DNA of 64,000 nt, taken from positions 13,643,813 to 13,707,812 of the forward strand of contig JAVDOI010000003.1 in NCBI GenBank assembly GCA_032191485.1. The letters are read 5' to 3'. The stretch is from Leptoclinus maculatus. Lineage: Eukaryota > Chordata > Actinopteri > Perciformes > Stichaeidae. A program made the translations under genes and the position numbers. Below, piece after piece: positions 12,761-24,800 of this stretch. The first letter of the stretch is position 1, and every line of letters begins with the position of its first letter. The notes beneath the pieces are model-generated. The model was not told the DNA's origin and ran no database searches. It saw only the letters and a list, made by a program, of their open reading frames with translations.

Positions 12761-14638
12761 TCCTCTGCTCAGCAGATACGTGGGCAAAATGGTCTGAGTT
12801 CGAGGTGCAATATAATGAGGAAGTATGGTGTCCCAATTAAATGCAAACTGCAACAGTATGTTACTGCGTTAGGGCAGCTGCAGTGTGTACAAAACGTAAA
12901 GACAAAAAGTCCCATTCTCTTAAAACCTCACTCCCTGCGTCTGGGTTTGGGTCCTCGCTTGCTGATCATAACAACTACTTTTACTTTCTATATTTAAATA
13001 TATTTGGCAGTTAACACTTACGTACTACTTTAGTGTCATTTTAATGCAGGACTTTTATTTTTAAAGGAGTATGTTTTTACTTCAGCACAGGATCTGAATA
13101 CTTCCTCTACCATCTGAAGGCTGCGTGCAATGAGGGAATCAAATATAGGACACATGTTAAGCTGCAGAACCCGTCCCACTGCAGTGTGCAACAGCCTGGT
13201 CTGATGGCATATGGTGCCTTCTGCTCCACCAATCAGCCCTCTAAGGCCCCCTGCTAAAAATGAATCGAGAGAGGTATGGGCTTCTATTTACAACTGGAGG
13301 CTTTTGGGGTTTCTAACTTTCCAAAATGTGATGATCATATAAAGGAGCTGGTGCCACTGCCACCATATATGGAGGGGGACTGTGCCACTGTTTGAGCCCC
13401 ATTTTTGGGAGGCCCTTTCTGGGAATATTGTGTGGGTCACAGCAGGGCTGCTCACGCATTTCAGCACACAGCTACCGGGAAGGAGAGGTGAAAAAGTGTA
13501 CACTTAAATGAACCATATAGGGCAGATTATATTCCCTGGAAGGAAACATGTCACCGGAAATGAGCTAAGTGGTGATGATGACTGACTGATTGGTAGCAGG
13601 CCTGTTTTTATTGCGGTCAGACTCCTTTTTGCTTGAGTGGAAGTGGCCGAGTCCATTTGGAGACTGCACGGTCAGATGGGAGACTGACTGCAGGCAGTTA
13701 TGAGCTTTATCAGCATTTGTAAGCGCTGGAACTGGGCCACACTTTGAGGAGGAAAAAGGGAAGCATAAAATTGATTTATTAAGCCCTGGCAATGATGCTG
13801 CAGTGATACCATTGTGTCAGTCACTGAGGTTCTATTGCATAATGCACAATATTCACTCTCTAAATATTCACAGCATGCTGCTACAGTATCACAGATGGCC
13901 TCATTTCAACAATCAAAGGAAGATTACCCGGCGGTATAGAATGCAAACACTGTAATTGATATGGTCCTCTGTGATATGAGGAGGATAGGACTTGATTATG
14001 TGAGCATGAGATTGATTTACTGCTCCTGGAGGTATAAGCTGTCTGATTGTGTGTTTACTTATATACTGTATGTGTGAGGTTTGTGTGAAGGAAGAGACAG
14101 AGGGTGATAGCGAGAGGTGGTGGCCAGACTATTCCTGAGTGGGCAGACGAGTGCTAATAGCACACATCAGCTCTGGTGTGGGTGATGCCTCGTGGAGTGT
14201 GAAAAGAAAAGGGTTACTGAGCAGGACGGGCACGGGGTGGAAGTCAGGAACAAGCATCACTGAAATCCATCACCCTGTCAGCAATATGTGAAAAATCAAG
14301 GCTGTGGATAATCCTGGAGAAACATTATATATGGAAACGTAGTTAATGTACATGTACAAATGTTAGAAATGAAGGGTTGCAGTCAAGAACAGCGTGCAAG
14401 ATAGTGCAAGAACAGATGATTTATTGGGTAAACACTTCTCGCCTCACTTCCCATGAAGACTTCTATCAAGGATATAAGAAAGTGAGCCCACTTTATCAAA
14501 GCTGCATTTGCTTAAAGTTTACTTGACCTAAAAATGTTGTCTTGTTCTATGTTCTATCCAATTAACTCTAAACAGGAGAAGTAAGAGAACAGGGAGATTC
14601 AGCGTTCCTCAAAGGCTGGAGAAACCCAATATCACTGT

Positions 14639-14740
<102 letters not shown>

Positions 14741-16206
14741 ATTTGTGTTCACACTATGGCCTCACGAGTACGAAGCCATCTGTGTAACTGTGTCAACTCC
14801 CGTGTCAAACTGCACCAGATGCAACCTTTAGCAGTTGTGTGGACTGTTATACACCAAACGCCTTTTTTAAATATAGATTTTGAATATTTAATTCATGAGG
14901 ATAAAACATTTGGGAGTCCCAATGCTTCTCTTTGAGTAACCTTTAAGATTTACCTTTTGGTGTTTTAGTCCCAGTCTCTCCACTAAGGGGTGCTGCTGGG
15001 TGAGGGTTACTGCAACACATAGAACATCAGATGCTGGAGAGTTGTACATTTTGTATGTGACCTATTGTTAGGATTTTGTAGAAAATATTTGTAATTTTTC
15101 TGGAAAGGAGAGGTGTTCCACATCTGGAACCATATACCAGGAAAAATACCAAATGAAATACATGGAAAATTAGGGATGGTGAAAATAAAATGAATACTGA
15201 CGTAAAGTCTAAACTATGAGCTGCTAATTAGAATTAGCACGCACTAAGACAACATTGAGATATAAATTATGAGATACTAAATAATATTATTTACTTTCTT
15301 AGTCAATTTATAACTTTATTACTTTTTTTTCAGAGGCTGCGTGATTATTCAGTAACTACTAAATAACATACTAAATCTGATTTATGCATGAACATGAAAC
15401 ATGAAACTTGAAGAGTCCACTTTTTAGTGTCAACATTTTGACTTACCGTTAGTATGTAACTTTAGGACCACTTTCAAATAAGGAAGCGTATTGGCAGGTT
15501 AAAACCTTATTATGGCTATGACAATGTTACACTGTCTTATATTAGTCTGCCTACAAGCTTGTCTCTTTCTTTTTGTCTCTTTATGGTGTTAGTTTAGTAT
15601 CTCTCTAAAGAGTGCGTCATGCTTTTAGTATTTTTAGAAGCAGTTGAAAAGGACCTAAACATTTTTTTGTTTCATTAACATATTTGGTTTGAAAGACATA
15701 CTGGGGGAGGGGTATTGAAATTGTTTCCAAGTCAAAGGGAGGGTCTAAATATGAATTACCCGGGAGGGTCTTGCTTTTTTTTAAAGTCAAATACTAGGTT
15801 GAGTCCCTCTCCCCAAGAATGTTCTTCAGTGTGGATAAAAGTCAGTCTCTAATAAAAACAGATTTTGTGTTTGTGGTATCTATATGTTTGGAATCATAAG
15901 TAAATGATTTATAATGTATTTACAACCAAGCAACCTCAAAGTTGTTCTCATTAACAGCTTAGGAATAGTATGTATTAACAATGTAAAAACTCGTCGGTTA
16001 CAGCTAATAAACCCTTTACATATAATAGGTACTCTAACTTGTCCTGTCTTTATTTTGTTTTCGAATTTTCCATACGGGATTTTCCAAACATATTGAGACC
16101 CCAATCTCCCCATGTTCTTAAACACATCCTTCTTCAGGGGAAAGGCCCACGCCTTGTTTATGTGCTACTTCTTGGTCACTGGTGCGTTTTTACGCACAAC
16201 GACACG

Positions 16207-19200
16207 ATGTGGCTCTGGACTCCTCGGTGCGCTCTTTTGACTTCGCTCTGCCTTTTTCTTAACTGTTCGGGCACCGTGTCGACTTTCGAGGTGACGCTGC
16301 TTCACACCAACGACAACCATGCCCGGATCGAGGAGACCAGCGAGGACTCGGGGAAATGTCCAGACGGGGAGCCTTGCTTCGCTGGGGTGGCCAGGAGGTT
16401 CACTAAAGTGAAGGAGATCCGGGGAAAGGAGAAGAACGTGTTGTTTCTGGATGCTGGAGACCAGTTTCAGGGAACTGTCTGGTTCAACTACTATAAAGGT
16501 GCCGAAGCAGCGCACTTCATGAACAAACTCGGTTATGATGCTATGGTAAATACTCTTTTAATTGTGATTTTTTTTTAACCACACAGCTAAATATGGTTGA
16601 TGTTTGGTTGTCATTTTCCTACAAGATAATAGTAGAGTTATAGAGATTTGATAAAATCACTGGAGTTTATTAGTGAATAAAATGCATGCTCTTTTGTAAT
16701 TCAGGCTTTTGGAAACCATGAGTTTGACAATGGAGTGGAGGGTCTGATCCAGCCCTTCCTCCAAACGGTAAATTGCTCTGTGGTGAGTGCTAACATAAAA
16801 CCTGACCAGACTCTGGCCGAAAAACTCAGCGGCTACTACCAGCCCTACACAGTCATACATGTGGGCTCAGAGAGAGTGGCTGTGGTCGGCTACACCACTG
16901 CAGAGACCCCCTTCTTATCCATGCCAGGTAAACGCATAAAAAGTTGTTTGATTCATGAAGTGTTACTGGCACATGTTGCAGTCCATGTGTACAGTTAGCC
17001 TGCATTGAAGACACTCTCTGGAGTGTCTATCAAGTAGTGTGTCTCTTCTGTTTTTGATTTGTAACGCCCTACAGATGTGTTTTCTACTTTTCAGTTTACA
17101 TTTCCCCCCCGTGTTTTAGGCCAGCACCTAAAGTTCGAGGATGAGGTGGAGGCACTTCAGGTTCAGGTCGATAAGCTGGAAACTTTGGGCTATAATAAGA
17201 TCATCGCCCTGGGCCACTCTGGCTTTGACATTGATCAAGACATCGCCAAGCGCGTGAGAGGGGTTGACGTTGTTGTTGGAGGACACACCAACACATTCCT
17301 CTATACTGGTAATTTTTTTTTATTAGATCTTATTCCATTCAGGTCTAGTGGCATAGGTTTACAAAAGACCAACTGTGTTGTATCTTTTAGCTCGTTTATA
17401 CTTCTGTTTTTCTTCAACTCAGCAACAGAAGTTGGTGTTTTTAAGCATTTACACTATGCTCAGATACTTAAACTGTGCTTCATAGATGCATCAAATAAGA
17501 TCCAAAGACATGGTTTTACCTTCACTGTAACAGGAAGTGAGAAACAATGCACTGCAAACTGTCTTGGCAGGTAAGCCCCCATCCACTGAAGTGCCAGCAG
17601 GGCCGTACCCTTTCATGGTGAGGTCTGACGATGGGAGGAACGTGCCGGTGGTCCAGGCCTTTGCCTTTGGGAAGTACCTTGGATACTTAAAAGTCACCTT
17701 TGACAAAGCTGGGAATGTGGTAAAAGCTGTTGGAAACCCCATCCTAATGGACAGCAGCATACCTCAAGGTATGGCCCATATTTGACTTTTTTGTTGTTTC
17801 ATTAAAAAAACGTTTATCATGTTAAAAATGACTTGATGTGGCATTAAGCCAGGTCTATCTGTGTGCAAGTATATCAATAATGAATCTGTACATCTTTAAA
17901 ACAAATTAATTACTTAAATATCTTGATGTTCACACAGCTGTTGAAACAAAAGTTTGCACTACTACTTGCAGATAATACATTAAAAAAAAATACAAATGCA
18001 TCTAGATTATTCCTGTCTCATGTTTTCATAAATCACAAGCTTTATTCAATTTCTAACTCTTTCAGACCCAGATGTCCTGGCTGACATTGAGAAGTGGAAG
18101 AAAAACTTGGCTCACTATTCCTCACAGCATGTAGGACAGACCTTAGTCTACCTCAATGGGACGTTTGAAGAGTGTCGATTTCGGGAGTGTAACCTTGGAA
18201 ACCTGATCTGTGATGCTATGGTAATAATTACAGGTGTAGTTTATTTGTTCATTCATTTACAGTATTCATTCAGAAAGCTTTAGTTGCTCCTTCACTCTGT
18301 TCAGTTTATGAGACAAAAGAGAAACATTTTGGAGGTTTGGAGGATAAATACCACTTAACTAATCTTTAGGCACAGTGACAAAGGGTCATTCAACCTCAGG
18401 AGAGCAACTCGCTCCAAGAAGTAGAGTTTGACTGCTGTATAACACCCCCCCCCCCTTTTTTTTTTTTGGTTCCCAGATTTATCACAATATAAGGTTTTCA
18501 AGTGAGCTGCAGTGGAATCATGTGGGCATGTGCATGCTGAATAGTGGCTCAGTAAGGACAGCCATAAACGAGCGCCACAAAAATGGTACTTTCTTTCGAC
18601 AGAATTACTGGGTACTTAATTCCAAAGGCCATTTTGCACTGGCTGCAGTTGTATTTTTTTTACATAATGCACCAGTATTTGCCCTTCCATTTAGGTTCTA
18701 TAACTATGGAGGAGATCCTCACCGTCTTACCTTTTGGAGGAACCGTCGACTTGGTCCAGATAAAGGGATCGACAGTGAAAAAAGCATTCGAACACTCCGT
18801 TCACAGATATGGAAGGATGTCTGGAGAATTTCTTCAAGTCTCAGGTCTGTCTTCTGGTCCCTGTGGTCCTCCACCAACACCTGTTTGTCTTCTAAAATAA
18901 TATTAACCGTTACTGTTTTTTTGATTTTTGTATTAAAGGAGTAGTTCTAGTAATACAAGATACTGGTAGGCATTTTTGTTAGCTTTGGACGGAGATGTTT
19001 CCAGTCTTTATGCTAAGCTAACTGTCTGCTAGTGCTAGCTTTATATTCAACTGAAAGCCACGAGAGCGTTATTAATCTTCTCACCTGACTCTTACATATT
19101 TCACAAAATGTCAAACTATTCCTTTCAGGGTTTTATTTTTTACTGATGTCCACAACAAAGCAAACACAATATTTCCTTATTTTCTCTCGGACATTTCTAG

Positions 19201-21014
19201 GCATTCACGTTCAGTACGACCCCTCCAAACCGGTGAACCAGCGCGTAGTGTCTGTGTCCGTGCTCTGCACCGAGTGCCGTGTGCCCAAGTACGAACCGTT
19301 AGACCCGGAGAAGAATTACACTGTGGTCATGCCTTCATACATGGTGGGCGGAGGTGATGGCTTTACCATGATCAAGGAGGAGTTACTAAAGCATAACACA
19401 GGTGGGCAGCAGAGGTGGTTCAGTTATGAAAGATAAGATGAGCATTTACCTTTAATTAAATGTTAATATGGCAAATTAGGTCATTTTAATGTATAAAGAC
19501 AGCCAGAAAGAAGCTAGTTTATTTGCTTACATGTTTCACTGCCTAATTCTCAAAAGAAGAAATCTAATAGCTAAGGAAAGAGATTGCAATTACCGACCAA
19601 TGTTACGGATTCAAAATAATTGATTCTTTAAAAGCTCACTCAAAGTCTGTAATGTATCCTACGTTTCCTTCCTGTTGGAATGGACCCTAAGCAAGTCAAT
19701 TATATATTATGTTAGTCAGTCTTTCAGATGCTCACTGGCAACTTTTAAATGTCTCTGAATGGACTCTCCGGAAGAATATTTGTATAAAGTCAAATTCAAA
19801 CATTGTCCGTTATAGACACCTAAAATATGTTTATGTTTTAGGGGATGCATGAGTGCCAGGTGTTCCGATGCGAGTCTAGAATGAATTCTAGATTCACATC
19901 TTTTACTGTCTCACTGCAGTAATCGGATTTCTCAAACTTGGCACCTCATGTCACATTCAAATTTAAAGTTATAAAAGGCAGGATGTTGTCTTCGGAGGAG
20001 ACACGTGTTGCAAGCTTCCAAGCAATTTCCACCCCAGACATGGCTCAGTAGATTGCGATGACGATTTGTTGGTCGCCGGTCGCTCTACCACTTGGCTCCA
20101 GACGGAAAAAGTCTAAAAAATGATCGGATGTATTGTCAAAACAATTGTAATCGTCCAACACTTTGGTTTATTACTAAATACATGCAAAACTGATGACGCT
20201 CCCATCAGCCTTAGCTGTACTTGGTGTTTATCGAATGTTAGCATGCTAACACGCTAATCAAAGATGGAGAGCATCTTTGATTAGCGTGACATTAGCATTA
20301 GCATTGTAGCATGTGACATTAGCATTAGCATTGTAGCATGTTAAAATGCTGATGTTAGCACTAGCTCAAAGCAATGCTGTGCCTAAATAAAACCTCAGAG
20401 CCGTTTTCATGGCTGTAGACTGTCTTGGTTTTGTGTATTTTAAAAACTAATAATATAATTGTATTAGCTTCCCTCATTCATATTCATTTAAATGTCTCAC
20501 TGTATTTCACTCACTTGAAATTAATGCAAGGACATTAGGACTGCAGCTGTTTTATAAGCACAGCCGGGTGCAATTTATCCATCAGTGATCACATGTCTTA
20601 GAAAATCGTCCCTCTCCACTAATTTTAAGAGGTCACCTCTTGGTGACCTTATTCAAACGCACTTGGGGAATGTTTTATTTAAAGCAGATGCATATTTTCA
20701 AAATTGCTCTGCAGCTGTCTCAGAGATCTTATACCACTGCTGTAATAAAGAACAGGTGGTTTTAGGAACAGGCAACAAGGACATAACAGTCTATTAATAC
20801 AATATCATCAAATACTAACCAAGTTGTCCTTTTCCCGCCTCTTGCAGGTGACATGGACATTTCTGTTTTTTCCAAATACATCTCTGACATGAAGCGTGTG
20901 TACCCAGCAGTGGAAGGTCGGATCACGTTCAGGAACTCTGCTGTCTTTACAGCTCACAGCCTCGGCTTGTTGCTGCTGAGTTTATGTCTGTCCCTGAATG
21001 GGAAACAGTGGTAA
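16207..21014 (+). CDS. nt5e: Ecto-5'-nucleotidase (CD73), nine coding exons
   Basis: Hydrolyses extracellular AMP to adenosine; a GPI-anchored dimeric metallophosphatase. Exons: 16207-16545, 16705-16927, 17120-17308, 17571-17768, 18066-18220, 18477-18585, 18695-18844, 19201-19401, 20848-21014. All introns are GT-AG and the frame stays open, giving 576 residues against 574 in human. A hydrophobic signal peptide (residues 1 to about 25) precedes the metallophosphatase domain with HTNDNH (D36, H38), DAGDQFQ, GNHEFDNG, ALGHSG and GGHTNT, which together ligate the two metals. The C-terminal nucleotidase domain carries CRFREC and GDGFTM. The C terminus is a hydrophobic tail (LGLLLLSLCLSL) as expected for GPI attachment. 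The ATG at 16207 was chosen because it directly opens the signal peptide and aligns the catalytic residues with human numbering. It is convergent with snx14. Introns 7 and 8 contain interspersed repeats. Confidence 0.95.
18445..18476 (+). promoter_or_regulatory. C11-T12 polypyrimidine tract at nt5e exon 6 acceptor
   Basis: A pure run of 11 C then 12 T lies directly before ggttcccag, the acceptor of nt5e exon 6. Such a homopolymer tract is a strong U2AF-type polypyrimidine tract and is prone to length variation. Confidence 0.6.
18936..19135 (+). repeat. Common teleost MITE-like repeat in nt5e intron 7
   Basis: It starts with taaaggagtagttctag and ends with aactattcctttcaggg, which are imperfect terminal inverted repeats. 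Inside is ccagtctttatgctaagcta, a word I recall from a very abundant teleost non-autonomous element. The copy is diverged and non-coding, and lies wholly within the intron. Confidence 0.65.
20150..20440 (+). repeat. Teleost interspersed repeat (copy 1) in nt5e intron 8
   Basis: Shared words with a second copy near 25.6-25.8 kb include actttggttta/actttggctta, gcaaaactgatgac/gcaaaactaatgac and cccatcagcct. The element continues through a TGCTAAC-rich middle part and ends near catggctgtagactg. It holds a 17-bp perfect hairpin and a 27-bp tandem duplication (20286-20312 and 20313-20339). Non-coding. Confidence 0.65.
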
Positions 21015-21356
21015 ACTCCTCTGGGACTTGGTTGACTGCCTTTCCATCTCGCTGCCTTCAAGGCTAACTCAAGGACAATAGGATTGCAGGTTCAACCTCT
21101 GGGTAGATAAAGTCAGTCAGTTCTAATAATACCTTTCATGCATGTATGCAAGATTTTACAACTTAAACAAATTAAATATGAAAATGGTAAAAATGTATTG
21201 GATATTACTAACATGAATGTAACAATTAGTGCATTTTTTCTTGCAAATCTAAAGAAACTGAAGAGCTATGAATGTCTAAAATTCAAGACAATGCTTCACT
21301 ATATGATATGGAAGAGCCTAAAAACAGCAAGGCAACATTCTACTTTTTAGTGAGAT

Positions 21357-21362
21357 AATAAA
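21357..21362 (+). terminator. Candidate proximal poly(A) signal of nt5e
   Basis: AATAAA lies 343 nt after the nt5e stop codon. A second hexamer lies further on at 21604. Either or both could end the transcript. Confidence 0.4.
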
Positions 21363-21590
21363 CTATAGTTTGTGTGTTTTCAGGACCATTAATGTGAGGT
21401 GATAGTTTTATAGCAGTTCACATCTGTGGCCTTACCACAATGTACTCAACAGTATATCACAGTGTGAAATAGTAGAAACAAGTAATTCATTTAAAGTTTT
21501 ACTACGATCAACTGCAGCCGTCGAACAGATGCACACTTTTACACTGTTGGCTTTGATAGTTAAGACTTTACACTGTCATTTGTTTCTATA

Positions 21591-21610
21591 ATTTATTTTG
21601 CAAAATAAAT
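21591..21610. terminator. Palindromic bidirectional poly(A) signal between nt5e and snx14
   Basis: The 20 bp are a perfect palindrome built from ATTTATTTTG and CAAAATAAAT. AATAAA occurs on the plus strand at 21604-21609 for nt5e and on the minus strand at 21592-21597 for snx14. It lies 590 nt past the nt5e stop and 185 nt past the snx14 stop, so one short sequence can supply the hexamer for both converging transcripts. Confidence 0.6.
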
Positions 21611-21794
21611 GATACATACAGCAGGAGAAGCCTTGTGTTTCCTCTTCTTGCTGTGGCATATATCCAGGTCAGATACTGTACATGTGATCTATATGTTAGT
21701 TTCAGGTAACCAACCCAACACAAGTCTCTTCAGGCGTTTCAGCTTTAGTTTAATGCCTAGAAAGCATAACAGCTCATGTCCATTGAAGTCCATC

Positions 21795-21836
21795 TTACAT
21801 CCATGGAGCCATCACAGAGGCCTCCTTCTGTACCTG
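21795..21836 (-). CDS. snx14: Terminal coding exon of snx14 with NAGNAG acceptor
   Basis: Translates to VQKEASVMAPWM then stop, matching the human C terminus VQKEVTSVTSWM. The acceptor reads ccgcagcag, so either AG can be used. The inner one (exon 21795-21833) matches human; the outer one adds one Gln. If the preceding donor at 22627 were ignored, translation would end five codons later in VNGC-stop, giving a slightly truncated C terminus. Confidence 0.8.
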   Translation of the reverse strand, partial: QVQKEASVMAPWM

Positions 21837-24800
21837 CTGCGGACACAGAAACACAGCCTAAGCAATAAAATAGACGGTCTTTGTTGTCAAATAGGTGTTC
21901 CTTTATATAAGTATGACTTTTTGAAGATTTAAATACTATACAATGCATGTTAATATTATTCTGCTATTAATTACGCAATGATTATGTAGAAAAAAATGAA
22001 AACATTAACACTGTACATCAAAAAGTGTTACATTTCAACAGCCCCAAATACATCCAAACAATGTACATACATCTTGAATTAGTTTTTTAATAAGTAACTT
22101 CAAAAAAACTGCAATGTATAACTGAAGTATCACATATGCACTGAGAAAATCAAATATAAAAGATAAGATAAGATTTTAATCTATGGAATCACAAACTCTT
22201 TGCTATTTCTTCCTGATTTATAGTTAGACACATTAAATAAACAACACGTCTTGTCTGGATGAAAAACAAAACTCCATATAAGTATAAACATTTAAACACT
22301 TTAAAGTGTATAATAGAATTGAACTGCAGTGAGTCATAACCTGAGTTATAAATACTTATATTCTTATCATCAAGCATACTTTTATTATAATAATACTCAG
22401 TGATACAGTGATAAACAATAATAATAAATGTAACTTCATGCCATGATACGATATCTCTGCAGCTACTTTTAGGGATTTTGGCATGAGTCAAATATCATCA
22501 GATTCCCCCTGCAAATCCAGTATAGATAATCCAGTATAGATAATCCAGTATAGATAATCCAGTGTAGATAATGGTTGGATGGGTGGATGTTCAGACTCTT
22601 TCGAAACCAAGGCTAACATCCGTTTACCTTGTTTAGCTCAGGAAAAAGTTCTTGAATGGCGATGTCCAACAGCACATAAGTCAACTGAGGAAGGCCAAAA
22701 GTAGGGAGCATTAAAGGAATCCTTCACCCACAAAATTACCATTTGTAAATCAATTAGTCAACCTGTGTTACCTTTAATTCTTGAAAAAAATGTGTGTGTG
22801 TGTGTGTGTACCTGTTTGTTGAGAACTGGCTGTTGCAGTCCATCAAAGAGAAGACGCACCCCTTCATACTTGGCCTCTTCTCCAATACATTTCCCCAGAA
22901 AGTCTAAAGATAAGTCGCTTGTGAATTTCTTGTGAATCCAAATGTTCTCAAATCTGAACATTTGTCTTTTAAGTTAAGAATGTCAACAGTAAGTTTGTCT
23001 ACTAATTACAAAACACTGCCTTGAAGAACTGAATGAATACCTGGAATGTAGGTCATCATCTCCTCAAATGTCTTCTTGGCCCTCCTCTGCTTGTCCTGAG
23101 GGGAGCGGGGTAGACTGCTCTCACAGAAAACTGTGTCTAGAATGGCAAAAATTATGTAAATCATTTACCTCATTAAATTAGCATGTTTGGAAAATACACA
23201 TTGATTTTTTTCCCCCCCCAACTTACCTCTTAGCAGGGTGATGAGCGAGACTAGCCGGTGCTCCTGGACCACCTGGTTCAGTTTGTGCTGAAGGTAGTAA
23301 TCTGTGTAGGCTTCCAGGGTGTTCTTGAGCAGGATCCTGCCAGCCATTAACAGGTGGTGCAGCCAGTCGGGAATGTGGAAGACGACTCGGCCTGACAACC
23401 GTGAGGAAAAAGGATAGAGAAGAAGAGTGTGTGAGTGAGTGATGGGCTTTACATCAGGGGTCCAAGGGTACATTAACAAGGCAGCAATGTCTTTTAATAA
23501 AAACGTTGATACATTGTATTCACTTTTTTATTCCTGGTGTTACTGTAAAACACTCCTTTATTTTATTTGTGTTATATGAATAAAGATATTATCATTACTA
23601 GATTTAACATAGTCTAAATAACACTCCAATACAATAAAACATTTTCATTACAATGAAACAGCACCTTACAAACAAACAAATCATCCCAATGCAGATGTCC
23701 CATATGGTTAATGATGTTAGTTTAACTTGCAGCTATAGCTGCTGTTATAAAACTGTGTGTATGTGACATCTGTGTTTGTTTTTGCTGTAATGGTGGTGAC
23801 ATACTAAATATGTTGAAGCGGCTCATAAAACCTCCAGGAGAAGTCAACTTACCCAAGAACATTAAGTAGTCATACAGCCCTTCAACATTGATCATTTCCA
23901 TGAAGTAGTTCTGATTGTGTCTCTTCTCGGTCATCTCTGATCGGTTGGCGTTGTTTTTGAAGAGGTCGTTGAAGAGCTAGGGGATTTTAGGATTTACATC
24001 AGACTGAAGCCAATTTAAAACCATAAAATCACAATGAAGCATTGAAGCATTTTACGATCCAATAGATTCAGCCTCTGGCAAGTTCTGTATAAAGTCAAAA
24101 TTTATAATTTATTAAAATGTTCCCACATAGTGTGAATATGATATAAGACCATGTGCATGAAGCTCAAGTGGCAAGATGTCTCAAACTAAAGCAACCACAC
24201 TGGCTGTGAAGTTGAATTTCTATCTTTACTTCTTTAAGGTCCAGTTTCAGTCTTTTATTTGAAGACAGCTGGGGGGCGAATAGACAACTGAAAACTGTCA
24301 TTATCAAGACAACACAAAGAAACTGAATAACAGTTCCTACAGTGCTGTACAATGGCAGATGCAAACCATAACGTCTGAAAACTCTCTAAAACAGTGAACT
24401 GTAAAGCTCAATTGGATTGTGGGTTTATAGACCAGAAAGTTGAGTATAAAGTCAAAGGAAGGAAGTTATACAATTTGAATCCCCCACCTTTTTATCATTT
24501 TCCGAGGTGGGGCTGAGGATAGTGAGCTCAGGACGGCTGGGTTTGGGTTTGGGAGATTCACAGGAGTTGAAGAAGGACTGGATGAAATGCTCCAGATGCT
24601 GCCCTTTCTGACAGAGAAAGCACAGGATACAATATGTCTACATTACAACGGCAGTTTCTCTTAGGTACTTGTCATATAAAAATGTTTAATGCACTGTTAA
24701 GGATCTAAAAAGAAAATACAGAAGTGACTGCTTCTTAAATTTGCCGTGATGGGAGACATTTGTATTGTAGAAAGATGAGATAGAGAGAAATAAATCAGGC

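Noticed and set aside
22517..22572. Four regularly repeated 14-bp units as a CRISPR-like array
   Set aside because: The units abut without spacers and lie in a eukaryotic intron; it is a minisatellite.
22612..22627. Read-through VNGC-stop as the true end of snx14
   Set aside because: The gtaaac donor and the downstream exon encoding VQKEASVMAPWM match the human C terminus; the read-through is kept only as an alternative.
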